Below the pieces are notes generated by a model, which was not told the origin of the DNA, did not search any database, and worked only from the letters and a program-made list of their open reading frames with translations. The position numbers were made by a program, and so were the translations under genes. From Phytophthora sp. 'mugwort' (Eukaryota > Oomycota > Peronosporomycetes > Peronosporales > Peronosporaceae), in contig JAUCEF010000007.1 of assembly GCA_033558025.1 (NCBI GenBank), positions 868,001 to 932,000 of the forward strand: a stretch of 64,000 bases of DNA, in the 5' to 3' direction. How positions within the stretch are numbered: position 1 is the first letter of the stretch; the number at the start of each line of letters is the position of its first letter. This document shows, piece by piece, positions 32,761-44,600 of this stretch.

Positions 32761-33971
32761 GTGTACAAAGGGGAAAGGGACGCCCGACGTCACCGAACGC
32801 GAGGCGTTGCTACGGCGATGAGTAAGACAGCTGAAGAGCACATTGTGCAGTTAATTAGCAGTATGCGTCGAGATGGCATCCCAGTTTTTCTAATCATGCT
32901 GCCTCGAAAAGGTCTTGAGGTTGCTAAGGAAATGGCTTTGCCAAGCCAGTACTTTTGTGCTTCTGATAATTGGTCGCGGCGTTTTACGCGGCGTCATCGT
33001 TCTCTTAGAGCACGCACGCGAGCTGGTCGGACCACGCCGCCTGTTGCGAAAGTCGCAGCACAGGCATTTAGCGCAAGTATCCGCAGTAGTTGAAAAGGGT
33101 ATCTCACAGGTATTTAACACTGATGTATGATGATATTATGCAACATGAAGTATATGATGTAGTCGGTATGTTGGTCTATGTGGAGTAAGGATTTTAGTTT
33201 TTAGTACCTGCTACGTAGGACAATTGCGCGCCACAATTCTCGAACCGTCGGGGTCAAGTGTGATGGGAAGGAAAAGTAATGCTCTACAACGATGCTGTTA
33301 GCAGATTTGGTAGCGTGAAATATCCCTTGTTCACAAAAGCTCACCAGCAACAACAGCAAAGATAAGGGCCGAAACCAAGGCGCGGAAGCATAGGTTTGGA
33401 CGTCGCGTGCGGAAAGAAGTCAGAGTCCTCCAGATATCGACTGCGTGTCGTATTTACGGCAATGCGAACGCGTGGTGGACTTCTGAGCTTTCTATCGTTT
33501 CCTTAAGCACCACTTCGTCGGCAGGAAGGATCGCTCCATGTGGCACTCCTGTTATGGGACAACTTTTCTGGCCATTGCACCCAAGAAGTCGTCCAATATG
33601 AAGCTTCTATTGGTGTTATTCTGGTGAAAGTGCCACCTCTCTGTAGATAACGATGTCAACCCGCTGACATATCCAGGAACAAACCCCTCAAGGACACGCT
33701 TCATAGGCGGTGGGTGGCACACCTCCAAGTTGAAACAGCCACGCATCAAATGAAAGAGGCAAGGGAATTGAAGGTGGCAGAGCAGGCCCAAGAATATATT
33801 GCGGCGGCCGAGATAGCAAGTTGGCTGGAACGGAATTCACCGCAGAAGCCAGTGCTTTACGCGTGTTACAAACACGTAATTGTTGTGCCGGCGCTTGAAG
33901 AGTTCGCAAATCCAGCAACAGCGAGTTCTGACCCTGATTCGGAGCGTGCACGCGATGAAAGGCCTCAGTAA
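32761..33971 (+). pseudogene. pogo/Tigger-type transposase with CENP-B HTH
   Basis: The first part (32761-33093) shows the CENP-B-type helix-turn-helix: EEHIVQLISSMRRDGIPV, then EMALPSQYFCASDNWSRRF. After about 300 degraded bases the DDE_1 domain follows: NANAWWTSELSI near 33460, a catalytic DNFSGH near 33560, and QPAD..RNKPLKD near 33660-33690. The C-terminal helical tail runs on to a stop at 33971 (AEQAQEYIAAAEIASW). Several frame changes are needed. Confidence 0.78.
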
Positions 33972-34102
33972 CCGCGACAGTGAAGGCGCGTGTTGCTCTG
34001 AGACGGGTGTCGATGTGTAAGACTTCAACGCGTTGCCATCTCCATTTAATGCCTATCATTTCACTATAGCTTGCGAAAACCATGATCCGTCCAATTTATT
34101 TT

Positions 34103-34396
34103 ACATGTGCGCTACAGACCTGAGATTGTGCACAGCGCTAGCTAACATACCCACGTAGATGAATTCCAAGCGATGCGCCGTCGCCAGCGCCGTCGCCACC
34201 GCCCTCTCCGAGAAAACGCCGCGCGAACACTACCATTTGTTGTCCCTAAGATAGTTTCCATAACAAAAACGCCACCCGTGCAAGTGAGTCCACATGCGCG
34301 CTACGTATCTGAGATTATACATACCGCTAGCTATCATACCAGTGTAAATGAATTCCAACGCGCATGCCGTGGCCGCATCCGTCTCTGAGAAACGCC
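34103..34396. repeat. Two diverged direct repeats, 189-bp period
   Basis: Copy 1 (about 34103-34219) and copy 2 (34292-34396) share CTGAGATT, CGCTAGCTA, GATGAATTCCAA / AATGAATTCCAA and the CCGTCGCC..GAGAAA end. Copy 1 contains extra GTCGCC triplets. No coding sense is seen; this is an old tandem duplication or part of a satellite-like repeat. Confidence 0.75.
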
Positions 34397-34464
34397 GTCT
34401 GCATACGACCTTAAATCTCCCTATTGGGTGCTTTGTATTACCGACCCACATTGCTAACTACGTG

Positions 34465-35237
34465 TATATTAATTAACAGAGGCATGTAGACCTAACCTGG
34501 ACATGTACATTGGTAACCCTTCTAATAGGTTGAAATACGGAACTATACGTTATCGCATACAGTACCCATTTAGCCAATAGGAATGCGATCGGGAAGCAAC
34601 ACCGTGGAACAATGTTATCTCGTAGATGCACCTGCATCATTCTTATCTCAAACTCATTCAGCCATTCGATGGCTCGGAGAAAAACGAAAGGAAGGAAGGA
34701 AGAAAGGGCCTGACAAGCGACCTGGTCGAAAAGTGAAGACGCAATGGTGTTTTCCTTTTTGGCTGCGCACAAGCTTGGCGTCATACGCCACCTTAAAGCC
34801 CTCAAGGACATTAAGCAGACCATTCTGCATTACTATCCTGACCAGCCTGCAACAGGGATTGTCCCGACCACCAAACCTTGGACGGACTTCTCCACAAATT
34901 TATGTTCACTTCCTCTTAGGAAACCTAAATCGGGGGCGGATTCGATTTTGCGATCTGTTTTGCGTATCTGTAGCCCTTTCTCCTCGTTTCGACCGCTGCA
35001 AATAGCCTTTATTCTTTCGTTTTTGTTTGCATTCAGAGGCTGCCACGTACCGAAACTTTGTCTCCCTGATTGGCTCCCTCGAGACAACAGTTGGGGATGC
35101 ACAATCATAGAAGGTAAATTACTGATTATTACCCATCTCGGTCATATATCGTGAATGTTAAATATATGACGCATGTATTAGAATAACTAACAAATACGAT
35201 ATGCAATGGATAAAAAACAGCCGAAGGGCCATTCGCT
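34465..35237. other. Unrecognised region with one plus-strand ORF
   Basis: A 136-codon ORF (34744-35154) begins MVFSFLAAHKLGVIRHLKAL and reads as helical protein for about 50 residues, but no family was recognised. A GGAAGGAAGGAAGAAAG purine tract lies just upstream (34690-34706). Probably another transposon remnant. Confidence 0.3.
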
Positions 35238-36361
35238 TCACTCGCTGTCGCTGCCATCTTCGTTGCCATCATCGCTCTCATCTTCGTCCGATACAATCTC
35301 GCACTCGTCCGCAAGCCGCAAGTACTTTTTCGTTGTGGTGGGCATGCTTGTACGCATCTACTCAAGTTTCAGAGTCCAACGATGCAAATCTTGCATCAAT
35401 GTTACGCCTTAACTCGGTCATATCAGATGCGGGCCGTCAGCAATCTTGTCCTTGATGTTAGCCCAGATCAGCTAGGGTGGCGTATAATAAACCTAATGGT
35501 CGTACGAAGATGCGATCTCTGTTGCTCTATAGATGGACTTTGGCTTGTTTGCACGGACAAGCACCATCAGCTCAGCTTTTGTATAGCTTGTATCATACCA
35601 AACCTCTAATACAACAAACAAGATAGAATTAATGTTTACAAACACCAAAACATTTAAAAACGACGAACGTTTTCTTTCAACCAAACCTGAGTATCGGCGT
35701 TCTGGAATTTGGTGCAGGGTTGGTCTTATTCTTGTGATAACAGGTGCCGTCTATGAATATTACAAGGTTCATACTTGGCAGCTAAAACAGCACTCAGGTT
35801 TGTAAGCCACCTTTCAAACTGCTCCATGATAAAATTTCCATCAGTCATCATCCAACTAGCGTTATAGATTGGACTGCCAGACTTCCCGCGATTCCTCTAT
35901 CAATTTACCCACGATTACATTTTGTTCACGGCGAATTATGCCTGCAGCTATGATGCAAAATTTTGGATAAAGATATTTAGAAAATTAATACAAACAATAT
36001 TGAAAAAATAAATTTTGCTGGCCTTTGGCCGTGCCAGATCTTTGCAAAACATACCCTGTCCTCATCGACCCAGGTGAGTTGGGCGACATGGTTTAAGCTC
36101 GCAAAAGTTCATTCAGAAACACTTCGGACGCACTGGAAAATCCCGTCTGTTGATGTTCGCCAGTTTCTTTTTTAAATGTTGCGAGCGAAAGTAACATTTG
36201 CTGTCGATTCTGCTAAAATTTTGCGCATTTTAGCGTTTTGCCAACTTCGGTGCAGCTATGGGCTTTGCGCTCTTGTTCATGTCGGAGACCAGCCCACGTA
36301 TCAAAGGGTGCATGTTTCCCGCGTACACCAGTGGTCTACCTGATGGTTTGGGTCCTGTCAT
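35238..36361 (-). pseudogene. Tc1/mariner-like transposase, nearly full length but decayed
   Basis: Reading down from ATG 36361: an N-terminal HTH (MTGPKPSGRPLVYAGN), a middle block with KKKLANINRRDFPVRP near 36130-36180, then TDGNFIMEQFERWLTN near 35825. A catalytic DGTCYHKNKTNPAPN lies near 35730, ELMVLVRANKPKSIYR near 35560, and YTPP followed by LIWANIKDKIA near 35470 with the residues between (normally including the last catalytic acid) deleted. The end is an acidic tail (CEIVSDEDESDD) and TGA at 35238-35240. Many stops and shifts. Confidence 0.82.
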
Positions 36362-36799
36362 CTGGAATATATCATAACACGATCAACGAAATCTTAAATT
36401 GATATATAAGTATAAATGCAACATGTTCTGCATACCAATGCAAACGTTGGGTCATGGAGCTACTCCCAGAGCCCCCAGATTGATGAAGTCGTGTCTGTCG
36501 CGAACCCATGACAGTCGCTGACGTGCTTGCGAACGTCTCCTTTTCATAGCGATGAATCTTCGGATTTTTTGGCTAGTATATACTCGTAGGTCTTAAACAC
36601 AAGGATTTTTCAGCCGCCGATAATTTCTTACCGGCCGGCATTTGTCGAGTGGCGACCTTGCCATGGGCTTATAGCGTATGTAATACTAAATTTAAACTAT
36701 ATCATGCCAATGCGGGTAGCGGTAGCCAAACCTGGCACCAGGTTGTCGAGAACCAGTCGATTAATAACAGCTACCTTAAATAATCATTTTCCATCCAAG

Positions 36800-37490
36800 C
36801 CTTTTTGGCCGGGACAACACAAAAGTCGCAGAGCATTGGTTACTGCAAGTCGCCGGATGAGGGAGGGGATCGAAAAATTATGTAGCCAACGCGGAGGTGC
36901 CAGCAAGAAGAGTAGCGAGAGCGAGGGAAGGCGCGCAAGAGAGGCGACAACACTATTCAGACAACATAGAAAGAGGTAAGCCTCGCTCGGTGGGTAAACG
37001 ACATGCGGGACGAGGGTATACCTGTGACACCCACTATGTTGCGCATCCAAGCATTGGACGTAACCGGGGACGCTGACATCAAGCCGTTGAAGGCGCCATG
37101 TGCTGGCAAGATTACTTTAAAAGGCATGCCATCGGTTCTCTCTGCGTTACAAAACCCACAGGGGCAAATTCGTCCTGCCGAGCATGGCCAAATCCCACAG
37201 ACATATGCCAAACAGGTGAAAGAAAGCAGTGGAGATTGCAGCAACACGGATCCAAACGGTTCGATTTACTTTTACTCGACGCTTCGCGGACTACTCATTA
37301 TTTATGTAAGAGAGCGCATTCGTTTTAATCTTGTAGTCACGCCTCCGCTGACCAACTCGAGAAGAGCTACGTTACTCGAGAAGGGCTGCGACATCTTCAT
37401 CAGACCATCTTCGTTTAAATGCAAGTGGGGTTTGCTCGATGGTATTGGACGGTGCAGTTCCAACATGAAGAGCTGGCAGTATCATTAGAT
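36800..37490 (+). pseudogene. Second pogo/CENP-B-type transposase fragment
   Basis: A basic N-terminal part (36840-36979) leads to the CENP-B HTH block VNDMRDEGIPVTPTMLRIQA at 36995-37060. A following frame has QDYFKRHAIGSL, the expected second helix-turn-helix end, and then GQIRPAEHGQIPQTYAKQV near 37160-37215. The DDE domain cannot be followed with confidence. It differs from the pogo copy at 32761-33971, so it represents a separate insertion or family. Confidence 0.6.
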
Positions 37491-37500
37491 TACCAGTATT

Positions 37501-37532
37501 ATGCGGTCGAGCACCCGAGGTTACGACCGCAT
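37501..37532. repeat. Short perfect hairpin
   Basis: ATGCGGTCG (37501-37509) and CGACCGCAT (37524-37532) are exact reverse complements around a 14-base loop. It lies just after the pogo fragment and may be part of an element end. Confidence 0.7.
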
Positions 37533-38503
37533 ATCAAGCCTGAACATTTTTGTGTGGGGGTGGCTCCATGGTCGATAGTCGTGTAGCCTATTACTGTTTG
37601 TCTCGACTGCGGGTCATCGGGATCCCTCGGCCTTCAGGCAATGCATTGGTATCAACCGGCATCTGTTTTTGTGCTTCTCTCCACGGCAAGAGATGACACA
37701 GGGTATCGGCCCTCCTAGCGACCTGTGGTATCGGCTTTGGTGCTGATGCTGCGTCCAGACGCTGCCCCGCCAACTCCATCAGGTTGGTAGAGGTCGCACT
37801 CCGCGGCCGGGGCGCTACTGTAGCTGGTAGTGTATCTTGTGCCATCTGCACGGAAGGACGAGCGGGTTCCACTGTTTCGAGATCAGCCCACGAGTTTGCG
37901 CAATGGCCTGGTGGCCTATCTCAAAGATCGTGTCGAAGTGAGCGGGTCTTGGAGTCTGACCTGTGGCGACAACTTGTGCGATGGTACGCCCTTCTCCTTG
38001 TGTGCGAGTCCTGAAGACTCTGAACCATGAATCGTGTCTTCTTCACTTGGCGTTAACTCACCTTGTCATTGGACTTGGACTTGGCTTGTGGCTGAGCGCG
38101 ATGGAGACTTAGGGAGAGGTTTCGAGTGCTTGACCCTCGTGTCGGAGCAGGCGCCTGGGTGGTTATTAGTGGCCGAAGGTTAAGTTGACGGACTAGCGGC
38201 GGTGCTACTGCGAGGTTAGCTCGGCGCCGACGGAGGCTGCTTTGCGCCATTACGGTTCTTTCTCAGCTGAGCTCGCTGGTTCTTCAGAGCCACTTTAATC
38301 CTACAAGAACAGATTCAGCCAATCGAAAGCGTGTTGTTTCGCACGAAATCGCCAATTAAAAACATTATCCACTGACGGTACCAGCACCCTTCTCTGGAGT
38401 AGGGTGCTGATACCGATACATTCGATTCTTCAAGAATGGCCAGAAGTACCTATCACATGACCGTATTCGCTTCAGTATCATTATTCAAAGCTGCGTGTGA
38501 ACC
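37533..38503. other. Region without recognised gene; hairpin at 38377-38414
   Basis: Pro/Ala/Arg-rich ORFs on the minus strand (37591-37872, 38053-38250) resemble low-complexity parts of transposon gag-like proteins but carry no domain. Near the end, GGTACCAGCACCCT (38377-38390) pairs with AGGGTGCTGATACC (38401-38414), a 14-bp hairpin with one mismatch. Confidence 0.4.
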
Positions 38504-39144
38504 ACTATATTGTGCTTCTACTCAAAATTTCCATGCGCGATTCATCGAATCAATCACGCACCGAATCGCTCAAGGTCGCGAAGCGCTTGTGCTCAGTATG
38601 ACACAAAAAAAATACGATTAAATTCATGTTGAGCGCATAGACCAGGCATATTTAAAGGACTGAAATATTGTATTGGGGCGATTCGCTCAATCGGTCCATT
38701 TTGGCAAATATAGGCGGGAAGCACAATAGTATACACACGATCTATCAGCGCTGGTACGTAAAGATATCATTCCTTTCCGACAAAAAAAATTGGAGCAGAA
38801 CCAAGAATACAGTACGAATACCAGACCACAATGAACGAAATGATACTAAGAAAAAAGCTTTTTTCGAGCTAAAAACATTTGAAAGAGCTCATCGCGATCT
38901 TTCGATTTATGTACTCGGTGCCTTCAAAACTCAAATTCGCGCCTAGATATTGCTTAAATTCGCCAAAATTGACGGATTGAGCGAATTCCCTAATACAATC
39001 TTTCAGTTTTTTATCACCGGTCCATGCGCTCGCAATGAATTTAATCGTTCTTAACGGTATGTCATAACATTGCGCATTTTGCTGCGTGATTGATTCGTTG
39101 AATCGCGCTTATAAATTTTGAGTAGAAAGCACAATATAGTGAAT
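38504..39144. mobile_element. Foldback-type element with long inverted arms
   Basis: The left arm (38504 to about 38735) and the reverse complement of the right arm (39144 back to about 38935) match along most of their length, starting with CACTATATTGTGC. Further matched blocks are CTACTCAAAATTT, GCGATTCA..GAATCAATCACGC, ACGATTAAATTCAT and ATTCGCTCAATC. The loop of about 200 bp is AT-rich, with a 92-codon ORF that shows no family. No clear target-site duplication was found; both flanks read CACTATA at the boundary. Confidence 0.8.
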
Positions 39145-39450
39145 TCCAGCCAACTTGAAGAGCAGCTAGCGACAGACACTGGTTCTTAGCGACAGACACA
39201 ATTTGCACAGACCCTGCGCAGTGATGCGCATCATCCTGTAAGAGTGTTCGTGGCAGTACTGCTAACTCCCTGTGGACTACACCATTCAGTGCAAGCAAGT
39301 TGCCAGTTTGAATACCACAGCAGAGAGAGGAAGGAAGCGTTATCGTCGGGGACTTTCGGGTCAGTGGGCATAGGCGTAGTTCAGCATTCATTCGAATAGA
39401 TACGAATCTGTTCGAGTAAATCTGTATCTGTTCGACATAACGTGAAGCTT

Positions 39451-39570
39451 GGAATCAGATCTACTCGAATGGATTCAGCTCCACTCGAATGGGTTCAGAT
39501 CTACTAGAACGGATTCAGATCTACTCGAACGGATTCAGATCTACTCGAACGGATTCAGATCTACTCGAAT
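39451..39570. repeat. 20-bp minisatellite, six units
   Basis: Six head-to-tail units of GGATTCAGATCTACTCGAAC with few substitutions, exactly 120 bp. Related half-units (TCGAATAGATACGAATCTGTTCGAG) extend the pattern upstream to about 39390. Non-coding. Confidence 0.95.
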
Positions 39571-39739
39571 ATGCTTGTATGCCTGGAAGCATCATACTAA
39601 AGGAGACTATTATTGTCAAGTATAAGGGCAAGCTCCTCGTGTTCGCTCGTCTAGGTGGAAAAGCAACATTATTGACGGCCTACTTTTCTACGAGAATCTA
39701 CTTAAGCTTACAAGTACAGGTGAATGTCACGCAGCACGC

Positions 39740-41789
39740 GCTGAACAGGACCATGAATAGAGAGCTCGGAAGCTGATGGAAGGCATCGAGTTCCTGTGGC
39801 GCCAAGTCCTCGATTGTGCGAAACACTGCCAAATGCAGCTCGTGCTGATGATCGTTGAGCCCGTCGATCACGAATACGTTCAGACTCGAGCACTGTAATA
39901 GGAGCTGGTGATCGTGCTTTCTCTCGATCTACACACCAATGGCGATGGAAGTCTTCTGGTTAGAGAAACGAACACTGTGCAACTTGTGAACGCAAGGCAG
40001 CCCGGTACAGTTGGTGTATGTGCCTGAACACGGCATAATAAGTAAGTCTGCGTGGTTGTGCATATCTACACACTTGAGAAAAATGAAGCGGTGGATTTTC
40101 CGGACAACATGAGCGTACATAGATCCTCTCAGACTCGTTACGACTTTGATCGCTGCATCTGACTTTGCAACCCGGTACTTAATGGTGGATTGTGCTCACA
40201 ATGTCGTAATCTCTGATGAATAGTTATCATGTCCGAATTAGACGTGCCTAGCCATGATATTAATTTTGCGTGTATCCCTCCACACGTGAAGTCCTTCTAT
40301 CCCGAATGTGTCACGCAGTTGGTCCAGCATCTTACCAGTCGATAGCACCAGATATCGAGTCATACGTCGTCCACTAAGCGGCTTCTGAAGGACAAATGAG
40401 ATGCAACTCCCAGCGCCGTGCAGCATATTCGTCTTCGGAACGAGCATTTACTACAGCGAGAAACGCATCACAAACAATCAGTGCAGTAACGGATCCTGAT
40501 AATTTGGGGAACGTGGCCGTGAATTCGCTTTGTCCGGCGAAATTCATGCTTCCGAGCGTGAGTTTCCACATTTTTCACAACATGCCATAAGCACACCAGC
40601 ACAGGCACTCCCACAAAGTTCTCATCCAAAGCGCTCAATAACGCCAAGTTGCGATCGACAAAGATCACGCGTGGGAGATCAATACTGCCTCATTGTCAGC
40701 GTACGCATCTGTTGTAAGGCCCAGCAGTAGTTCTCCTTGGTATCGTCGCGTAAAAATGCTGAAGCCGCAGGCAGTGTGGAATTCATCCCGCTAACACCGA
40801 CGATATTCAGCAATGGCAAGTTGAATCGGTTGGTGCGGTAGGTACAGTTCATCAGCAAGACATCGGAGTTATCTCTATAGATCGCTCATGCCTCGTTGAA
40901 GGTGAACAACACGTGGCTCAATCGCTTCGACGTGTCCGTCTTTTAGGCAACAAAATAGTCACCGATCTGCAACAAATCGAGCAAGACAAAACTCGGAACG
41001 ATTGCAGCTACCTAACGCTGCGATCGCACCTCGTGCACGCTCATTGTATACATCACGGGCGATATTGGGAGCGTTCGGTGTTTTTTTGATAAATACGGGC
41101 AAGTGTTTGAGCAGCACGAGTTCCGGTGTCTCTATCAGTTGTAACGATAGCTCGTATCGCCGACGTCATGGCATCACGACGGTGAACAGGATGAGAACCA
41201 GGATCGCGGGACGGAGGATGATTGAACTTGATCGATGCTGACGAATCCATGTGCCTCGAGAAGAAGAAGTGTGCAAACGCTAACCTCCATGCGGCATCCA
41301 CATTTCCTCGATGTAACATTACGCCTACGTGTGTTGGGATTGAGATAGTCGGGGGTCGGTTTAACTTCGTGGCGATCGCGTCCATACACAACTCGCCGTC
41401 TCTCGCCATTTTGTCTTTGTAGGTGTTTTTGTGCACAACTGCGAAGTGCTCTCGCGCGTACGTTTTGAAATCTCATTTGGCGTCTTTAGGTGAATTAAAG
41501 GAGCGTTCGGGCAGGCACGATAGCTCCCACGTCTCTTCGTTACCGCAAGCGGGATTCATGCCATGTCTCCATCCGCAGCAAGTCGTTGGCCTCCTAGCAG
41601 GTAGCCACTGGGGAGAATACTTGCAGACGTGCTATCATCGGTCGGCGCAGCAGGCAGACCACCTGGACGTAGAGATAGCAGCCCAGCCACGTCGTCGATG
41701 CTACAGGGTTGTTGAAAGGTGTCCACCATGGCTGGTTCTGCAGCAGCCCAGGCAAGCTCAAAGGCAGCCGAAGAAGGAAGGTTGAACAT
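39740..41789 (-). pseudogene. Third Mutator-like transposase, minus strand, catalytic Asp lost
   Basis: Reading down from ATG 41789: an N-terminal part with AVVHKNTYKDK near 41430, a zinc-binding RKCGCRMEV near 41320, and HPPSRDPGSHPVHRRDA near 41210. The core near 40830 is DVLLMNCTYRTNRFNLPLL, where Asn stands in place of the usual first catalytic Asp. Then follow NSTLPAASAFLRDDTKENYC, VFVDRNLALLSALDE-type sequence (40668) and LVCLWHVVKNVE. A SWIM-like finger with GLPCVHKL lies near 39985. Multiple stops. Its family differs from the other two MULEs in the window. Confidence 0.78.
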
Positions 41790-42590
41790 AGTTGGAAACA
41801 GACAAGAGCGGCAGACAATAAGTGAATGGTGGTAAATGGCATTGGCGTATTCTGAATGAAAGGTTGTACCTCAACCAATCTTGTTTGACAGTGCTATGTT
41901 AGACAAGAAGTTAACTCTTACTTGCATTTACGTCCACTTTTGGAACTGAATGCGCACTGACCTAGTAGTTTTTAGTATGATTAATTGTATGTGACTGCCT
42001 GCTGCTAAGAAGCAGTGGCTGTCGCTAGCAGCTCCCCCAAACTTGCCGATGCTAGTAGGTTCTTCAACACTGGGTTAATCGCAATACAATTCTCAAGTTG
42101 TTTGGGAATCAGCCATCAGAAAGGTTTCGCCAAAGTCCGATTACGTACTTAGTGGTGACCTTTGTTAAACTCAACTGCTTTTCGGCTTTCGATCGATTTG
42201 CAGGTCGATTTGGGCCGACCACGGAAACTTCGACTAGAACGCACAATATATCCGCTAAGAAAATAACGCACATATGAACACGTTGGCGACGACTCGGGTC
42301 GTCGCAAAAAAAACGCCCGAGGGAGTTAATTATTGTTTTGGAAGAGGCGGTAACGGACATGCTCGAACGCCGCCCACACCAACCTTAGCTCGGCCGACAG
42401 GATGACCAGCCCCTCGCAGACCGTGCAGCCGCGGTATTCAGGTGGCGCTGGTGGATCCATGCAGACGAAGCGAGAATAAGAAGGTCCGTATGAGAACGTC
42501 GGAGTGCCTTTGATCGTGCACGAGATACTTTCGGCGCAGCCGTTGTTGCTCAATTCAAAAGACGTACAAGTATCTTGATTCTAGATGGGG
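41790..42590. other. Region with one unrecognised minus-strand peptide
   Basis: A 75-codon minus-strand ORF (42326-42553) contains FVCMDPPAPPEYRGCTVCEG and reads like real protein, perhaps a fragment of a FYVE/START-like oomycete protein, but this is a guess. The rest shows no coding signal. Confidence 0.3.
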
Positions 42591-44527
42591 CGGCGCAGAA
42601 CACGAAAAAGCAGAAGGGATGGTTATTGCGCTGCTTCGGCAAGGATTGCCAGACGCACAAGTTCGAGCTGTGTTTGAGGTAGGCGGTTCAATTATAACAC
42701 GACTTAAAGCTGTGATCAAAGATGGAGTTGACACCTTGCATACTCGCCGGAACCCGGAACCTCCAAGGCCCGCGCTCTCGAGTGATGACATCGACTTTTT
42801 CCTTTCAACATGTAATGAGTGGGAGCTGGAAGATGGATTTCCTTGTAGCCATCGCTGCCCTCGACAATATCTTCGTATAACCCTCTTTGACTTGGAAAAC
42901 TATGTGGCAGAGATATACGCAGATAGCAGTCAAGAACAACCGCCGGGTGATAAATACTGTAGATGGACTCATATGTGCGCATGTACTTCCCGGGCGTTCG
43001 GCTGTCCAAGAGAAGAGAAGATCTCCGCGACGCCTGTGTACGGATTGATGTTGCTCTGCTAAGTAAAACGTTGAGCACAGAGGATCGTACCGAGCTGGAA
43101 ACAGAAAAGAAAATGCACTTGGATGCAGCCATCAACCAGAGGCGTGCAATGTCCGACTTCGTTCGACAATATGCTGCCACCAAAGCACCAGAACAATCTT
43201 TACCAACCGAATTGTCCCTGATCATGGAGAAATACCAACGTCGTCTGAAACAACGTTGAAGTACAGTATTCCAACAATTCATATTCTGATAGAGAATGTT
43301 GATGGCAGTTTTCCCCTTCCCGTGCATGGATTGAAGCGCCCCTCAGCGGATTCCTTTAACTCCAACTTGCTCATGCACAATTTTATTATTACTGATGTTA
43401 TGAATGGAATCAACAATGTGCTGATGTATGATGAGCGAGTACAAGGGAAAGGGGCAGATGCATTGTGCAGTCTTCGTCTTATGCACCACCTCAAGCTTCG
43501 CAAACGATACATGAAATTAGGTCAAGATTACCCTGAAAACTCTCACTTCCTACTACAGGTTCTAGATAACTGTTGGGCAGAATAAGTCGCGTATGATGTT
43601 TATGTTTTACGCCATGTTGTCGCTGATATTCTATAAGAAGGTTGTGTTGCTCTAGCTGCTACCTGGTCATTCACATAATGCTGTCGATCGTGTAGTTGCC
43701 TGGTGTCGCGGCAATTGAAGTCTGCAAACTTGTATTCCCCAGAGGAGATTGCATCAAAGCTGAACGAAACTGAGTCCGAACGCGCTACGTTTTTGGATCC
43801 TCGGAGCCGTGATCGTCCCATCTTTTGTGGTTGGGAGAAATTGTTGGCCAAGTACTTCAAGGTGATGCCACCCGGTTATACAAACAATTATTTTTTCGAG
43901 ATTGATAGTGGCGTTGTCAGTATGAGGCACCTCGTCACTACAGATGAACAAAACGTTGAACAAATTCATTGATTGGAAGCGGAGATCCAAAAACGATCAG
44001 GGATGCCTTCTTCGTGGATCTCTTTGGTTCCGAAGCTGATATTGATACTGTATCAATGGCCAGTGTAAAACTGCAGCCCCAACAAGAGCTGACACTGACT
44101 ACTAAGAAACCGAAGTCACTGTCGCTTAAATATTTCTCTATCCGGAGCAATATATTGCCTACTACACAGCGTTGAATACACCATCGGAACAAGAAGATGG
44201 ACGTGAGAAGTCCCAGCGAGAATCCGATAAAGAGAAACCAGCTGAGGAGATTGGTACAAAGCGGAAGATTGCTGTTGGTGCTGCGGCTCCACAGAAAAAA
44301 ATATAGGACGCCCTCAGAAACACCACCTCCATGTCAGCAACCCGTCAATTTTGGCTTTCTTCAGCCCCGTGCGTACCAGCGCGCCTGTAGCGCCGAGTAT
44401 TGTGCCTCCAAAGTCAACCGTCCCCACTTTGAGTAGCGAATTAATGGCGGTGCATGACGCCACCGTCAACACGGACACGACGACCAATACACCAAAGGAA
44501 GCAGGAACCGCTTGGGTAGATGGATAG
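42591..44527 (+). pseudogene. Unnamed oomycete repeat protein resembling DUF7869 proteins
   Basis: Coding sense runs through four frames. 42619-42960 has a helical N-terminus and DTLHTRRNPEPP; 42963-43258 has YFPGVRLSKRREDL; 43256-43585 has GLKRPSADSFNSNLLMHNF and MYDERVQGKGADALCSLRL. The key block at 43560-43690 reads LDNC, then after a one-base shift QNKSRMMF, then LPGHSHNAVDRVVAWC. D-N-C..QNK and GHS...D are the landmarks of the DUF7869 group, which may have an RNase H-like fold. 43703-44175 adds PIFCGWEKLLAKYF, and a Thr/Pro-rich tail ends at TAG 44525-44527. The frame changes show a dead copy. The family is common in oomycetes but its function is not established. Confidence 0.6.
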
Positions 44528-44600
44528 CATAACCTATGTAACTGCATTGAAATATAGCCATGCATAATACGAGGAATTGCGAGCACCGGGTTGTTTTGTT

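Noticed and set aside
38668..38946. 92-codon ORF in the foldback element as a transposase
   Set aside because: No catalytic motif, AT-rich composition, and the frame partly overlaps the inverted arms.
39451..39570. CRISPR array
   Set aside because: Units are contiguous 20-bp tandem copies without spacers, in a eukaryotic genome.
42109..42360. 84-codon minus-strand ORF as a gene
   Set aside because: No domain or neighbour support; looks like chance.
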